Assembly (NCBI RefSeq): GCF_964340395.1
Contig: NC_135560.1
Coordinates: 1,111,501-1,175,500, forward strand
Direction of reading: 5' to 3'
Source: Glandiceps talaboti
Lineage: Eukaryota > Hemichordata > Enteropneusta > Spengelidae
Length of the DNA: 64,000 bases
Shown: piece by piece, positions 1-13,635 of the stretch
Numbering within the stretch: position 1 is the stretch's first letter
Layout of the letters: each line of letters begins with the position of its first letter
Notes under the pieces: generated by a model
What the model was told of the DNA's origin: nothing
Seen by the model: only the letters and a program-made list of their open reading frames with translations
Database searches by the model: none
Position numbers and translations under genes: made by a program

Positions 1-483
1 CATTTCAGTCATTGTAACAATGCAAGACTGTTGGTACTGTTGCAGTACATTTCAGCCATTGTAACAATGCCAAACTGTTATTACTGTTGCAGTACATTTC
101 ATTCATTCTAACAATGCCAAACTGTTACTACTGTTGCAGTACATTTCAGTCATTGTAACAATGCCAAACTGTTGGCACTGTTGCAGTACATTTCAGTCAT
201 TGTAACAATGCCAAACTGTTATTACTGTTGCAGTACATTTCAGTCATTGTAACAATGCCAAACTGTTATTACTTTTGCAGTACATTTCAGTCATTGTAAC
301 AATGCCAAACTGTTGGTACTGTTGCAGTACATTTCAGTCATTGTAACAATGCCAAACTGTTGCAGTATATTTCAGTTATTGTCATGATGCCATGTTGTGT
401 CAGTACTTAACATGTATTGCAGCAAACATTTTAGTCACTGTAACATTGCCATGCTGTGTTAGTACTGTTGCAGTACATTTCAG
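1..483. repeat. 47-bp tandem array
   Basis: About ten copies of a 47-bp unit built around CATTTCAGTCATTGTAACAA and ending TTGCAGTA. It runs off the left edge of the window. The copies decay towards the right, and the last two (about 370-483) are clearly diverged. No coding role is suggested. Confidence 0.9.
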
Positions 484-667
484 AAGTTGTTTTTTTAAAG
501 ATATTCATTTTATGGATGGTTTTACTTTAAACTGAATAGAATATTGTAGCAAATTGGTAAAGCGCAGCTTTGCCATTATTCCTGTTATTTCAGCATACTG
601 CTATGTACGCAGACAATAAAAACAATGCATGGGCAAATCTTTTCTTTGTTGGTATGATTCTTACTAT

Positions 668-2330
668 ACTATATACCTACACTCTAGACAATGGAGGAAA
701 ACTATACTATATACTTACACTACATGTGTAGACAATGTAGGGGAAGCATTTCTACACCTACACTATAGACAATGGAGGGGAAGCATTTCTAGACCTACAC
801 TATAGACAGTGGAGGGGAAGCATTTCTTTGCCTATACTATAGACAATGGAGGGGAAGCATTTCTTTGCCTACACTATAGACAATGGAGGGGAAGAATTTC
901 TACACCTATACTACAGACAATGGAGGGGAAGCATTTCTTTGCCTACACTATAGACAATGGAGGGGAAGCATTTCTTTGCCTACACTATAGACAATGGAGG
1001 GGAAGCATTTCTTTGCCTACACTATAGACAATGGAGGGGAAGCATTTCTACACCTACACTATAGACAATGGAGGGGAAGCATTTCTACACCTATACTACA
1101 GACAATGGAGGGGAAGCATTTCTTTGCCTACACTATAGACAATGGAGGGGAAGCATTTCTTTGTCTACACTATAGACAATGGAGGGGAAGCATTTCTACA
1201 CCTACACTATAGACAATGGAGGGGAAGAATTTCTACACCTATACTACAGACAATGGAGGGGAAGCATTTCTTTGCCTACACTATAGACAATGGAGGGGAA
1301 GCATTTCTACACCTACACTATAGACAATGGAGGGGAAGCATTTCTACACCTATACTACAGACAATGGAGGGGAAGCATTTCTTTGCCTACACTATAGACA
1401 ATGGAGGGGAAGCATTTCTTTGCCTACACTATAGACAATGGAGGGGAAGCATTTCTTTGCCTATACTACAGACAATGGAGGGGAAGCATTTCTTTGCCTA
1501 CACTATAGACAATGGAGGGGAAGCATTTCTTTGCCTACACTATAGACAATGGAGGGGAAGCATTTCTACACCTACACTATAGACAATGGAGGGGAAGCAT
1601 TTCTTTGCCTACACTATAGACAATGGAGGGGAAGCATTTCTTTGCCTACACTATAGACAATGGAGGGGAAGCATTTCTTTGCCTACACTATAGACAATGG
1701 AGGGGAAGCATTTCTTTGCCTACACTATAGACAATGGAGGGGAAGCATTTCTTTGCCTACACTATAGACAATAGAGGGGAAGCATTTCTTTGCCTACACT
1801 ATAGACAATGGAGGGGAAGCATTTCTGTGCCTACACTATAGACAATGGAGGGGAAGCATTTCTTTGCCTACACTATAGACAATGGAGGGGAAGCATTTCT
1901 TTGCCTACACTATAGACAATGGAGGGGAAGCATTTCTTTGCCTACACTATAGACAATGGAGGGGAAGCATTTCTTTGCCTATACTACAGACAATGGAGGG
2001 GAAGCATTTCTTTGCCTATACTATAGACAATGGAGGGGAAGCATTTCTTTGCCTACACTATAGACAATGGAGGGGAAGCATTTCTGTGCCTACACTATAG
2101 ACAATGGAGGGGAAGCATTTCTACACCTACACTATAGACAATGGAGGGGAAGCATTTCTTTGCCTACACTATAGACAATGGAGGGGAAGCATTTCTACAC
2201 CTACACTATAGACAATGGAGGGGAAGCATTTCTACACCTATACTACAGACAATGGAGGGGAAGCATTTCTTTGCCTACACTACAGACAATGGAGGGGAAG
2301 CATTTCTTTGCCTACACTATAGACAATAGA
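668..2330. repeat. 37-bp minisatellite, about 45 copies
   Basis: The unit contains ACTATAGACAATGGAGGGGA and alternates between a form ending CTTTGC and one ending CTACACC. The first three or four units are degraded and the rest are highly similar. Because 37 is not a multiple of three and the unit has no stop in the forward frames, reading frames stay open over several copies and look like proteins, but they only repeat the unit. Confidence 0.93.
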
Positions 2331-2469
2331 TTGGGAGTTCTATGGAAACTGTAAAACGTGGGTGGGTGTGGGTCAACTGCTATTTTGTATCCATCATACT
2401 CTATATCATGCTTGACATTCTCTAAAAGGAGAATTATTTGATGATGTATTAAAACAGAGCCCCACCCCA

Positions 2470-2715
2470 CCCCATACATGTGGGTACCAGGTGTGTTACA
2501 ACACCCAACCCCATACATATACATGTGGGTGTGTTACTACGGGTGTGTTACAGCACCTCTTCACCCCACACATGGGTATGTTTCAGCACCTCTCTTCACC
2601 CCACACATGGGTGTGTTACGAGACCTCTCTTCACCCCACACATGGGTGTGTTACAGCACCTCTCTTCACCCCACACATGGGTGTGTTACGAGACCTCTCT
2701 ATACCCCACCAGCCA
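2470..2715. repeat. 35-bp minisatellite
   Basis: Five to six copies of a 35-bp unit with the core CACATGGGTGTGTTACRGCA and a CCTCTCTTCACCCC spacer. The leftmost copies are irregular. The apparent short ORFs here are repeat translations. Confidence 0.85.
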
Positions 2716-3044
2716 CTCCTCCATCTCAGCAATGAAAGTATTACAGAACTCCTTGAGGTGACTGATATTGAGAGAAGTTATTTGATAACTGATATATCAC
2801 CATTACTATGAATACATTGATGTTACAGCATTGTATAGTTGATTGCCAGTCATGCCATCTCTAATACAATATATTTGATACCAAAACCCTGTGTTGCACA
2901 TTTAGTAACATTTCCATACAAATTACTTTTAATTCATGTGATTGAATGACGTCTGTTTTTTTTACACACCCCGGCCGGGGCTAATGAAAGCACTGCACCA
3001 AGTTACAATGCTATGTAGTGGAGAAATTTAATTCAAAATGATCA
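2716..3044. other. No gene seen
   Basis: AT-rich unique-looking sequence. I see no splice-bounded open frame and no clear repeat. Confidence 0.6.
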
Positions 3045-3766
3045 TACCTCATGTTTAACAACACTTTTTTTGTTTTGGTAAAAAATGTGGTTTTTAGTAA
3101 AAATTTGACAAAAATTTGGTGGGGACATTTCTTGGGATGTGTAGAAGAAGTGTTAACAAATAACCACATTCTTGATATGTAAATAGCATGCAGTCTTGAT
3201 ATGCAAATAGATATAATAACCACATTGTTGATATGCAAATGGTGTAATAACCACATTCTTGATATGCAAATAGATGCAGTAACCACATTCTCAATATGCA
3301 AATTAAAGCTCTAAAACAAGGCTTCTACTCCAAAAAAATTTTGCTGTGCAGGGTGAGTACACTTAAATTTGTAAAAATAGTGCCAATGGCATTGTAGCAC
3401 AACTGTATTTGGCTGTTGCTATAAACATGGTCTTGTTGCTAGGGATATTTGCATACATTCTAAACACCTCTAAGAATGTTCCAACCAAATTTGAGATTGA
3501 TCTGCTGAGTAGTTTTGGAGTTTAAATTGCTTGACCAAAAATCACTTTTGACCCAAATCCCACAATGGTGATACAATCGTTTCGATTTGAACAATTATCC
3601 AACTAGACACCTAAGGTAATATACCCACCAAATATCATGGCAATGGTCCAGTGGATTTTGACTTTAAGTTTTTAACACACACACATCCACACAGACAGAC
3701 AGACTAGACTGACACTCTGCCATGACTATAGCACTACTGAACCATATCAGTTCAATTGTGCTAAAA
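3045..3766 (+). mobile_element. Family A foldback element, two arms
   Basis: The left part (about 3055-3135) carries the family A arm in one orientation (TTTGGTGGGGACATTTC). The right part (about 3430-3766) carries it in the other, with a CAGACAGACAGA tract and the terminal hairpin around 3723-3762 (GCACTACTGAAC paired with a diverged TTCAATTGTGC). Family A recurs at least nine times in this window. It codes for nothing I can see, so it is non-autonomous. Confidence 0.7.
3163..3303. repeat. Short array of octamer-bearing units
   Basis: About five irregular units of roughly 33 bp, each with AACCACATTCTTGATATGCAAAT or a close variant. Most contain the POU/octamer sequence ATGCAAAT. The array sits inside the family A copy, between its two arms. 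Confidence 0.75.
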
Positions 3767-3840
3767 ATGATTGGGGGTGGGTGGTATATGGCAATATTCC
3801 TCCAACATCTTTTCCATCTGATGACTACTTCTACATATTG

Positions 3841-4005
3841 CTAGTGATTTGGAACAATTTTTTTAGCTTTACAATCCTTTGTTGGTAGAGTTCGTTGACC
3901 TGTGCTGCTATAGGCCATCACATTGACATTGGCTGGTCTTCTGGGATGGTCCATTCCTAACACAGGCAGTCGTGCCTCACGGCCAGAGAAACTTATAGAA
4001 GAGCC
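3841..4005 (-). CDS. Probable last exon of the FAM184-like gene
   Basis: On the minus strand an acceptor reading TTAACTTGCAG opens a 165-nt frame that ends in TAG at 3843-3841: 54 codons plus stop. The exon starts in phase 0, matching the phase-0 ends of the two upstream coding exons on the same strand (30297 and 35290). The peptide is basic and serine-rich (SSISFSGREARLPVLG near the start, TKDCKAKKIVPNH at the end), as expected of a disordered C-terminal tail. I see no domain. The call rests on strand, phase and a good splice acceptor, not on protein similarity. A family A repeat begins only about 75 bp after the stop, and I found no clear poly(A) signal before it. It could instead be the end of an unrelated short gene, and further exons may lie between it and 30297. 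Confidence 0.5.
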   Translation of the reverse strand, partial: GSSISFSGREARLPVLGMDHPRRPANVNVMAYSSTGQRTLPTKDCKAKKIVPNH

Positions 4006-4389
4006 CTGCAAGTTAAGACAGAATTCACTGTTACAATTAATAAATACATGGGACATATATCTAGAAACTTTTCTACATGGCTTTGCATCACTCGGCCAGT
4101 ATACATTACAATAAGGTAAAAATACAATAATTGTAAATTCACCAATTATGTTACTAACACTTGATGACAAAATCTGACAGTTTCACTTGATAATTCTCTA
4201 CATTCATGAATAATTTGACCTTTATGTCACTTTACATCCACACTCAAATAAATATAACCTCATCAATATTACATTTGAATGACATTTTTTAGTAAATCTT
4301 AATAACTGTTTCTCCTAACAGAAACCTGATTTAAATTATCACTGAATTCCAAGGACCATTTCATACTACCAAATTTTCAATACCATCAA
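4006..4389. other. Intron start, no feature seen
   Basis: AT-rich sequence upstream (minus-strand sense) of the probable last exon. It holds the acceptor tract and then unremarkable sequence before the 27-bp array begins. Confidence 0.5.
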
Positions 4390-5513
4390 CATATCATTTA
4401 CACGTCCACATATCTACATATCATTTACATATCCACATATCTACATATCATTTACACATCCACATATCTACATATCATTTACACATCATCCACATATCTA
4501 CATATCATTTACATATCATCCACATATCAACATATCATTTACACATCCACATATCTACATATCATTTACATATCATCCACATATCAACATATCATTTACA
4601 CATCCACATATCCACATATCATTTACATATCTACATATCATTTACACATCATCCACATATCTACATATTATTTACATATCATCCACATATCTACATATCA
4701 TTTACACATATCAACATATCATTTACACATCCACATATCCACATATCATTTACATATCATCCACATATCTACATATCATTTACACATCCACATATCTACA
4801 TATCATTTACACATCATCCACATATCTACATATCATTTACACATCCACATATCTACATATCATTTACACATCCACATATCTACATATCATTTACACATCC
4901 ACATATCTACATATCATTTACATATCATCCACATATCTACATATCATTTACACATCCACATATCTACATATCATTTACATATCATCCACATATCTACATA
5001 TCATTTACACATCCACATATCTACACATCCTCATATCTACATATCATTTACATATCATCCACATATCTACATATCATTTACACATCATCCACATATCTAC
5101 ATATCATTTACATATCCACATATCTACATATCATTTACACATCCACATATCCACATATCATTTACATATCATCCACATATCTACATATCATTTACACATC
5201 CACATATCTACATATCATTTACACATCATCCACATATCTACATATCATTTACACATCCACATATCTACATATCATTTACATATCATCCACATATCTACAT
5301 ATCATTTACACATCCACATATCTACATATCATTTACACATCCACATATCTACATATCATTTACATATCATCCACATATCTACATATCATTTACACATCCT
5401 CATATCTACATATCATTTACATATCATCCACATATCTACATATCTACATATCATTTACACATCCACATATCATTTACATATCATCCACATATCTACATAT
5501 CATTTACACATCA
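4390..5513. repeat. 27-30-bp minisatellite (CATATCTACATATCATTTAC)
   Basis: About 40 copies of a unit with the core CATATCTACATATCATTTAC, followed by either ACATCCA or ATATCATCCA. This gives two interleaved unit lengths of roughly 27 and 30 bp. There is no open frame of interest. Confidence 0.9.
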
Positions 5514-5937
5514 TCCATCATCATCATTAATTAAAGTCGGTTTCTTCCCCCTGGCGGGGGTCACCGACTGCTCTTCTTTACATGTGGCAATCACATTCCT
5601 CCATTTCTGCCTGTTCGCATAGTCATTGATGTTTAATCCAATCTATTTACATTGTCCTTCCACCATACTCTTCCACGTCAGCTTTGGTCGCTCTCTCCCT
5701 CTTTTTCCATCCACCTCCAGATTCCATGCCCTCTTCACTCCTTCCTTCTCCCTCATCTTTCCTCAGTACATGTCCACACCATCCCAGACAGCTATGTCTT
5801 GCTAACTCTACAATTGACTCAAATAGACCTAGCCGTTCCATTAGCACCTCTGAGCCAACCCTGTCACTCAATTTGACACCACATATCTTTCTAACCATAG
5901 CTCTCTCTGCTCTCCTCAAGATACCCATGTACATACC
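5514..5937 (-). pseudogene. 3' fragment of a non-LTR retrotransposon (LINE)
   Basis: Reading the minus strand from 5937 to the stop at 5647 gives about 95 residues of a LINE C-terminus. It has the pattern RRAERAMVRKICGV, then LARHSCLGWCGHVLR, typical of the region after the reverse transcriptase in endonuclease-RT ORF2 proteins. The catalytic RT core is absent, so this is a 5'-truncated copy. Beyond the stop there is a short 3' UTR with a strong hairpin at about 5535-5572 (AGTCGGT and ACCGACT arms around CCCC/GGGG), then an ATGATGATG-type tail. It lies between two related minisatellites, which suggests it landed in, or marks the edge of, an array. Family assignment within the LINEs is not possible by eye. 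Confidence 0.75.
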
Positions 5938-6910
5938 ATCTACGTATCCACATCATCACATATCATCTACATACCAACTACGTATCCACGTCATCACATA
6001 TCATCTACATACCAACTACGTATCCACGTCATCACATATCATCTACATACCAACTACGTATCCACGTCATCACATATCAACTACATACCATCCACGTATC
6101 CACATCATCACATATCATCTACATACCATCCACGTATCCGCATCATCACATATCATCTACATACCATCTACGTATCCACGTCATCTACATATCATCTACA
6201 TACCATCCACGTATCCACATCATCACATATCATCTACATCCCAACTACATATCCACGTCATCTACATATCATCTACATACCATTTACGTATCCACATCAT
6301 CACATATCATCTACATACCATTTACGTATCCACATCATCACATATCATCTACATACCATCTACGTATCCATGTCATCTACATATCATCTACATACCATCT
6401 ACATATCCACGTCATCTACATATCATCTACATACCATTTACGTATCCACATCATCACATATCATCTACATACCATTTACGTATCCACATCATCACATATC
6501 ATCTACATCCCAACTACATATCCACGTCATCTACATATCATCTACATACCATTTACGTATCCACATCATCACATATCATATACATACCATCTACGTATCC
6601 ACGTCATCTACATATCATCTACATCCCAACTACATATCCACGTCATCTACATATCATCTACATCCCATCTACGTATCCACGTCATCACATATCATCTACA
6701 TCCCAACTACATATCCACGTCATCTACATATCATCTACATACCATCTACGTATCCACGTCATCACATATCATCCACGTATCCACGTCATCTACATATCAT
6801 CTACATCCCAACTACATATCCACATCATCACATATCATGTACATACCATCTACGTATCCACGTCATCACATATCATCTACATACCATCTACATATCCACG
6901 TCATCTACAC
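5938..6910. repeat. 33-45-bp minisatellite (CATCTACATACCATCTACGT)
   Basis: About 25 units built from CATCTACATACCATCTACGT, ATCCACGTCATC and ACATAT blocks in varying order. The frame is open for more than 400 codons across the array and the LINE fragment, but the translation is only periodic (for example SSHIIYIPSTYP) and is not accepted as a protein. Confidence 0.9.
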
Positions 6911-7653
6911 ATTCAAAAGTCTAAAGGTGATAGGCTCTTAGGGGTAGTGAATATTCACTGTTCAAGTATTGCATACACATTTCTGCTGACTCCTATGAGG
7001 CAATGTGGATTATAACAAAGATCCTCAAATGGGAGAGTTTCAAATTGATGCTGTCCTGAAATCATATGTACAATGTAACATGTAATGTACATGTAGGTGA
7101 TGTACATGTAGGTGATGTAAAACTATGACATGACACTAGAAGTTTAACCAAAAGTTCATGAAAATGCTTTTATTCCAGGCTGTTACTATTTTGTCAGTTC
7201 AGTATATCATAATTTTACTTTAAATGAAAGACCTCTCCCCAATTTTTTATTTACCTGATTAAAATGTTTAAGTACCTGGTCTACTGATGACAATATTAGT
7301 GATGGTATAACCATTGAGGAATGCATAAACCATTTTACAAATAAAAACTTAGACTATGAAGATGATCATGTATTAGATTGGATAGAAGTGATGCAAACAT
7401 AGAACTTAAGGCTGAGATGCACAATAGTAAGATTTGAAGGGTGACATATTTTTAAATTATTGTTTTCCAACAATGAGTAAAGTTTACACCATCAACCCAT
7501 ACATTTTCTGAAAGGTTTTTCTCTCCTCTTTAATGCTATTGTGTTTTCTATTGTCATTAATCATAAGTGAGAGTCTTTTTAGGGTGTGAATAGAACCGTC
7601 TTGATTATCTCAAGGTGCCAATATAACTGCCTCAAGAGAGATCACGTACCTGT
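6911..7653. other. No gene seen
   Basis: Intronic sequence of the FAM184-like gene. It has a short duplicated GTACATGTAGGTGAT motif near 7088 and nothing else recognisable. Confidence 0.6.
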
Positions 7654-8420
7654 GCAACAAGTCATTGAGAATGACATAGTCCCCGCTATGATTGGGTTTT
7701 AAGGAATTATCACTACTCTGATCACGCAACAACACTTGTGAACCTAAATCAAACAGACTTAGATATGTTGTGTCTGCTTTTGAACATGGAACATGCCTAC
7801 AACAATAAAGGATTGGTTGGGTATTGGGGATCACATCACGATGAAAATGGATATGCACATGTATGTCATAGAACACTGTCCTAATACCAACTTTGAATGA
7901 GATCTGTTCAAGCATGTCTGAGTTATGGCTTTGAACATGGAAAATTCACAAACAAAATGGCTGCCAGGCGGCCATATTGGATCATATCACAACAACAATG
8001 AATATGCACATGTATGTCATAGAACACTATCCTAATATCAACTTTGAATGAGATCTGTTCAAGCATGTCTGAGTTATGGCTTTGGACATGGAAAATTCGC
8101 AAACAAAATGGCTGCCAGGCAGCCATATTGGATCGTATCACGATGAAAATGGATATGCACATGTATGTCATAAAACACTGTCCTAATACCAACTTTGAAT
8201 GAGATCTGTTCAAGCATGTCTGAGTTATGGCTTTAGACAGGGAAAATTTGCAAACAAAATGGCTGCTAGGCAGCCATATTGGATCATATCATGAAACAAA
8301 TTGATGTGCATATGTATGCCATTGTATGTTGCCTCTGTACCAAGTTTGAAAAAAATCGGTCCAGGCATCTCCAAGAAACAGCTGTGGATGGATTGACGGA
8401 CACACGCACGGACGCATTCT
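7654..8420 (+). mobile_element. 151-bp-unit element, truncated copy
   Basis: This copy shares its head (AAGTCATTGAGAATGACAT, then AGTCCCCGC) and its internal tandem units with the element at 39044-41264. The GAGTTATGGCTTTG landmark recurs at about 7927, 8078 and 8229, which gives a 151-bp period. It stops after the ACGCACGG-rich segment and lacks the right-hand GCGGGGAC end. No protein is encoded. Confidence 0.8.
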
Positions 8421-10061
8421 TGATACAAATGTTTAGTTTGAATTTCGGAATAACAGTATTTAAAGAATTTCGTTAAATTTTACCTGGTTTCAATCATTGA
8501 TCAAACACGAATTTTCGGAACATGAATTTTCGTAACTAGTAAGTAGCTTGTCCATTTTCCAAAACACGACGGAATCACCATGTTACTATTTCATTCAAAA
8601 ATTAGAAGTTTTGAATGCGCGATGAAAGGGGTACGTTAATTTACGCATTGTCACATAAATTTAGGCAAAAAAAATAAATTACTGTCTGCTGCTAACTCTC
8701 TTCTTACATCTGTACATACACATGCCATTAAATCCTAGAGGCATTTTGCCTATTAAAAATGTAAGCTGGTAAAATGTTATGCCCTGGCCCTGTTAACTGA
8801 AGTTACGGTACCACACCCATGCTGAATTTGGCTGATACAATGAACCCAAAATGTTTCTATCAGTTCGATATGTGTCATGGATCGTTACATAAATAATCTT
8901 TTCAAATAGCTTGCTACGCATTAAATTGTTATCTTTTAGTTAGTTGTGGTGTCTTCTGCTTTTGATTATCTGACGCATCGCTCATGTCGGCATCTGAAAA
9001 GGGCCAAGGATTAGAAGTAACATTCACTATTTGCACTATCAATTAGTATCAATACTCTTTGTTTCATAAATGGCATCGACTGACATCAAAGACAGACAGT
9101 TATTACAAAACTAGACTAGATATTTATGGGATTGTTTTGAAAATTGAAATACATATCTCGGGTGATACTCATATCATACCCATTCGGTATAACTTGGAGG
9201 AGTACATGCACATAAATATTGACTGTTTTCTGGAAATAGGAAAAGTCTAGTCAATCATAAAACTGCCGCAACCAACATTTTTTAAGAGCATGGAAGGAAA
9301 CTCGAGATCACAGATGCAAGATATTATGGAAGTATTCCGGAAGTACAAAGCAAACTCACACCACCATGAGTGATATTGCCAGGAATATTAAGTGAAGTAC
9401 GGCAGCAGTCCCACTGTTTTAGTACTTGTACTTGATTGAAATGTTTCAGCCTGTATGTGATCATGACCAAAGTGTCTACAATTTTCAAGTTTGTAATAGT
9501 ACAAGAATCAGATATGAGGACGTGAGCAATAAATCTTTAGACAGTACAGAACTATGTCATCAGTAATTTTGGAGACAACACTGTATTGGCAAGTGTCGGT
9601 ATTCTTTGAGAGTTTTTACGTGTTTGTTCAAATCATTTATATACATATATAGATATATTTTTATGTTATTGACGTTGCAACTTCATTACTGGATGAGAAA
9701 GGAAGTTATGCCTGGGATACCTACATCATTTTCTTTCACGTTGGATAACCTTTGTGGTACCATCATGGAGATATCTTGTTTTACTCCATGGTCACAGTGC
9801 TAGTGATCCGTAGTGTGTGATCTGGGCAAGCGCGAATTTGACACCTGCGTATATTTTGTATAGTCCTCTGTCAATCGTCTTAGTTTTATGCACATGTTGT
9901 CAGTTTATCACGATAAAATAGGGCTTCTTTGGGCATTTAGGTACACGTGCATTTGTTTACTTCCTTTTTTCATGATTTTTCGGGAATTGCAAAACTCAAA
10001 CCCTGTTCAATTTTCACTGGTTGAAAAAGCAACATTTAATATGGCAAAAGAGCATATAATC
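8421..10061. other. No gene seen
   Basis: 1.6 kb of intronic, apparently unique sequence. Short open frames (about 60 codons) have no recognisable content, and I see no exon with both splice signals in phase. Confidence 0.55.
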
Positions 10062-11105
10062 TCAACCAGATTTAAACTGAATGCCTCCCGTAAGGGAATC
10101 TCTAATTATGCAAATAACTCATTAAACTAAAAAAACTATGGTAACAGGCTTTGTTTTTGGACAAGCATGCTTTCTTAGGATAATGTATGTGCCAAATTAT
10201 ACGGAATTTGAAGAGTGCATGATACTGCTTAAGTACTGAATATCATTCATTATTCAAAATACTCATAAAGGTAAAAGTTGTAGCAACGATCTTCATAGGA
10301 CAGGTGTGTATTATTGTGGTTGATATATGTACCATATTAAACGAAATTTGAAGCTTGCATTTTTAAGATATAACCTAGTTACCTAAATTCATTAATTATG
10401 CAAATTTGTCATTAAAACTGTAAGCTATATCAACAAATTTTACAGGACATATGTGCTTTGTTATGGTTAACGTATGTACTAAATGATACTGAAATTCAAG
10501 TATGCATTCTTATGATATATCCTAATTACCGAAAATCATTAATCATGCAGAAATTAGTTATCAACACGGTAATGGTACATCAACAAACTTTATAGGGCTT
10601 ATGGACTTTGTTATGTTTAATGTATGAATTATATTGAAATTGAAGTATGCAGTCTTAAGATATAGCCTAATTACCAAAAATAATAATTATGCAAATTATT
10701 CACTAAATCTTTAAGCGAAATCAACAACTTTTATAGGAGATATGCACTCTGTTATGTTTAATGTATGTACTAAATTGTATTGAAATTGAAGTATGCAGTC
10801 TTAAGATATAGCCTAATTACTGACACTCATTAATTATGCACATTATTCATAAACACTGTAAGGTACATCAGCTAACTTTATGGGATGTACACTTTGTTAT
10901 GGTTAATGTATGTACTGAATTATATTAAAATTGAAGTATGCAGTCGTAAGATATAGCGTAATTACCAAGAATCATTAATTATGCAAATTATTCATTAACA
11001 CTGTAAGGTACATCAACAAACTTTATAGGACATATACGGTTTCTTATGGGTAACGTATGTACTAAATTATATTGAAATTGAAGTATTCATTCTTAAAATA
11101 TAGCC
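10062..11105 (+). mobile_element. Family B element with ~147-bp internal units
   Basis: It begins with ACCAGATTTAAACTGAATGC followed by CTCCCGTAAGGG, and contains about seven tandem units. Each unit has TTAATTATGCAAATTATTCA and GAAGTATGCAGTCTTAAGA, and the landmark spacing is 144-149 bp. The same family lies in the opposite orientation at 59329-60540, where both ends are visible. Non-coding. Confidence 0.8.
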
Positions 11106-11177
11106 TTTTTGTGCATAATAGAGGAATTACAACAGAAGTAATAGAAACATAGAACTTATTATAGAACTTATTACAAG

Positions 11178-11187
11178 TGATAGAAAC

Positions 11188-11229
<42 letters not shown>

Positions 11230-13588
11230 CCGCCAGACCAATTGGCTTGATATTTGGTGGGGACATTACTTATGGCTTTCTAATGATAAATTGTTCAAAT
11301 GGAAATGATCGCTTCATAGATGTGTGTTTTGGGTCAAAAAATGTGATTTTTGGTCAAAAGACTTAAACTCCAAAATGACTGGGCAGATTGGTCTGAAATT
11401 TGGTGGGAACATTCTTTAAGGGATGTAAAGTAAGATTTGTTCATGTCATGATAAGAAATATGCAAATTAGGGCTAAAAATTTGTTTTTTTAGTCAAAAGT
11501 CTATAATTCCAAAAGTACCTTGTTGATTTGGCTGAAATTTCACAGGGATGTTTCTGGCGATGCACAGATCAAGTGATTTTAATTATATGATGATCCATTC
11601 AGCAATATGCAAAAAATCCCTGTGATTTGTGGTGTGAAACAGGGTTTCGACTCGGCCCACAAATGAAAGGTTCTTCAACTTCTTGTGTGACTATTGATGC
11701 AATAAACCATTAAATCTTTTATGGGCTACTTCACATGTCAGTGTCAATGGCGTAAATATTACCCTCTGTTTAGGGTTGCTTTGAAACACTGCTTTTACTA
11801 TTAGCACTGCTTAATTAAATTATAGAGAGTGTCTATGATTAAAACATGAAGTTTGTTCATATGCTAGAAAGAGTCTTTTTTGGGTTAAAAAGTGTGATTT
11901 TAAGTTTAAAAAATTTAATCTCAAAAACGACTGGGCAGATCAGTCTGAAATTTGGTGGGAACATTTTTAGGCGTATTTAGATTAAGAAATCCCATCAGTG
12001 ATATGCAAATTAGGTGTAAAAATGTGAATTCTTGGTCAAAAACTTATATATCAAAAAGTACTCTGGTCAATGAGACTGAAACTTAATGAGATGTTTCAGA
12101 AAGTGTTATTCTGCAGATTTTCTTCTCAACAGTTTGTCAAAATTGGCCCTAGCAACCATGACCAACCCCTTAGCAACAACCGAACAACAGTATATTTTGC
12201 TCATATAACATCATCATCTGGTTGGCAAGTGAGCAAACTTTCAAAAATTGTATGCAAATTTCCCTAGCAACCATGAACACACCCATAGCAACAGCCAGGC
12301 GGTAACTTAGACAAGTGAACAAACATTCAAAAAGTGTATGCAAATATGCCTAACAACATGACCATGCCCATAGCAACAGCCAAATGATCACCTATATTGC
12401 AAAGATAAGTGGAGATTAATAGACAAATGAATATATATTCAAAAAATCTCGCCAATGGCGTGGTAGCACAACTGTGCAATTTTTAAAAATGTTTATCAAT
12501 ATGCTAGTCCATGCTAACAATAGGTGTTCATTTGCTGAATGACTATCCAGTTGATGCTATCATTTGGCTGTTGCTATGGGCGTGGTCATGTTGTTAGATA
12601 TATTTCCATACATTTTTTGAATGTTTATTCAATTGTCTATCAATCCCCGTTGTTATCTTTGCAATATATGTCATCATTTGGCTGTTGCTATAGGCGTGGT
12701 CTTGTTGCTAGGCAAATTTACATACATTTTTTGAATGTTTATTCAATTGTCTATTAAACCCTGCTGTTATCTTTGTGAAATACACCACCGTTTGGCTGTT
12801 GCTATGGGCGTGGTCATGGTTGCTAGGTATTTGCATACATTTTTTGAATGTTTATTCATGTCTTTCTATTCCTGTTATCTTTGCAATATAAGTGATTATT
12901 TGGCTGTTGCTATAGGCGTGGTCTTGTTGCTAGGGTATTTGCATACATTTTTGAATGTTTACTCACTTGCCTACCAGATGATGTTCTTATTTGACCAAAA
13001 TATACTGCCATTTGGTTGTTGCTAAAGGGTGTGGTCATGGTTGCTAGGGCAAATATTGTCAAAATGTTTTGAAGAAAATCTGCAGAATAACACTTTCTGA
13101 AACATCTCGCCAAGTTTCAGACTCAGTGACCAAGTACTTTTTGAGATATAAGTTTTTGACCAAAAATGAACATTCTTACACCTAATTTGCATATCACTCA
13201 TGGAATCATTGTATGCTTAATATTTCTTTGTCAATACATCCCTAGATGCATTCCCATTAAATTTCAGCCCAATCTGCTCAGTGGTTTTGGAATTATAGAT
13301 TTTCAACCAAAAAGACACATTTTTAGCCCTAATTTGCATATCACTGATGCAATCATCATGTCATGAACAAATCTTACGTTTACACCCCCTTAAGAATGTT
13401 CCCACCAAATTTCGCACCAATCTGCCCAGTAGTTTCTGAGTTTAAGTTTCTTGATCAAAAATCACATTTTTGGACCCAAATCACAAACCTGTGATGCGAT
13501 CATTTTGATTTGAACAATTTCCCAACAAGACACCCAAGGTAATGGACCCACCAAATATCATGGTAATCGGTTCAGCGGTTTTTGACAC

Positions 13589-13635
<47 letters not shown>

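Noticed and set aside
809-2329. Several frames of 60-146 codons with a repeating 37-residue pattern
   Set aside because: They are translations of the 37-bp array in all three frames, with no flanking unique coding sequence.
5684-7015. 443-codon plus-strand open frame
   Set aside because: It runs through a LINE fragment on the wrong strand and a minisatellite, and the translation is a periodic H/I/Y/S/T repeat with no domain.
13590-13632. CA tract as an independent regulatory element
   Set aside because: It recurs at the same place in each family A arm and is part of that element.
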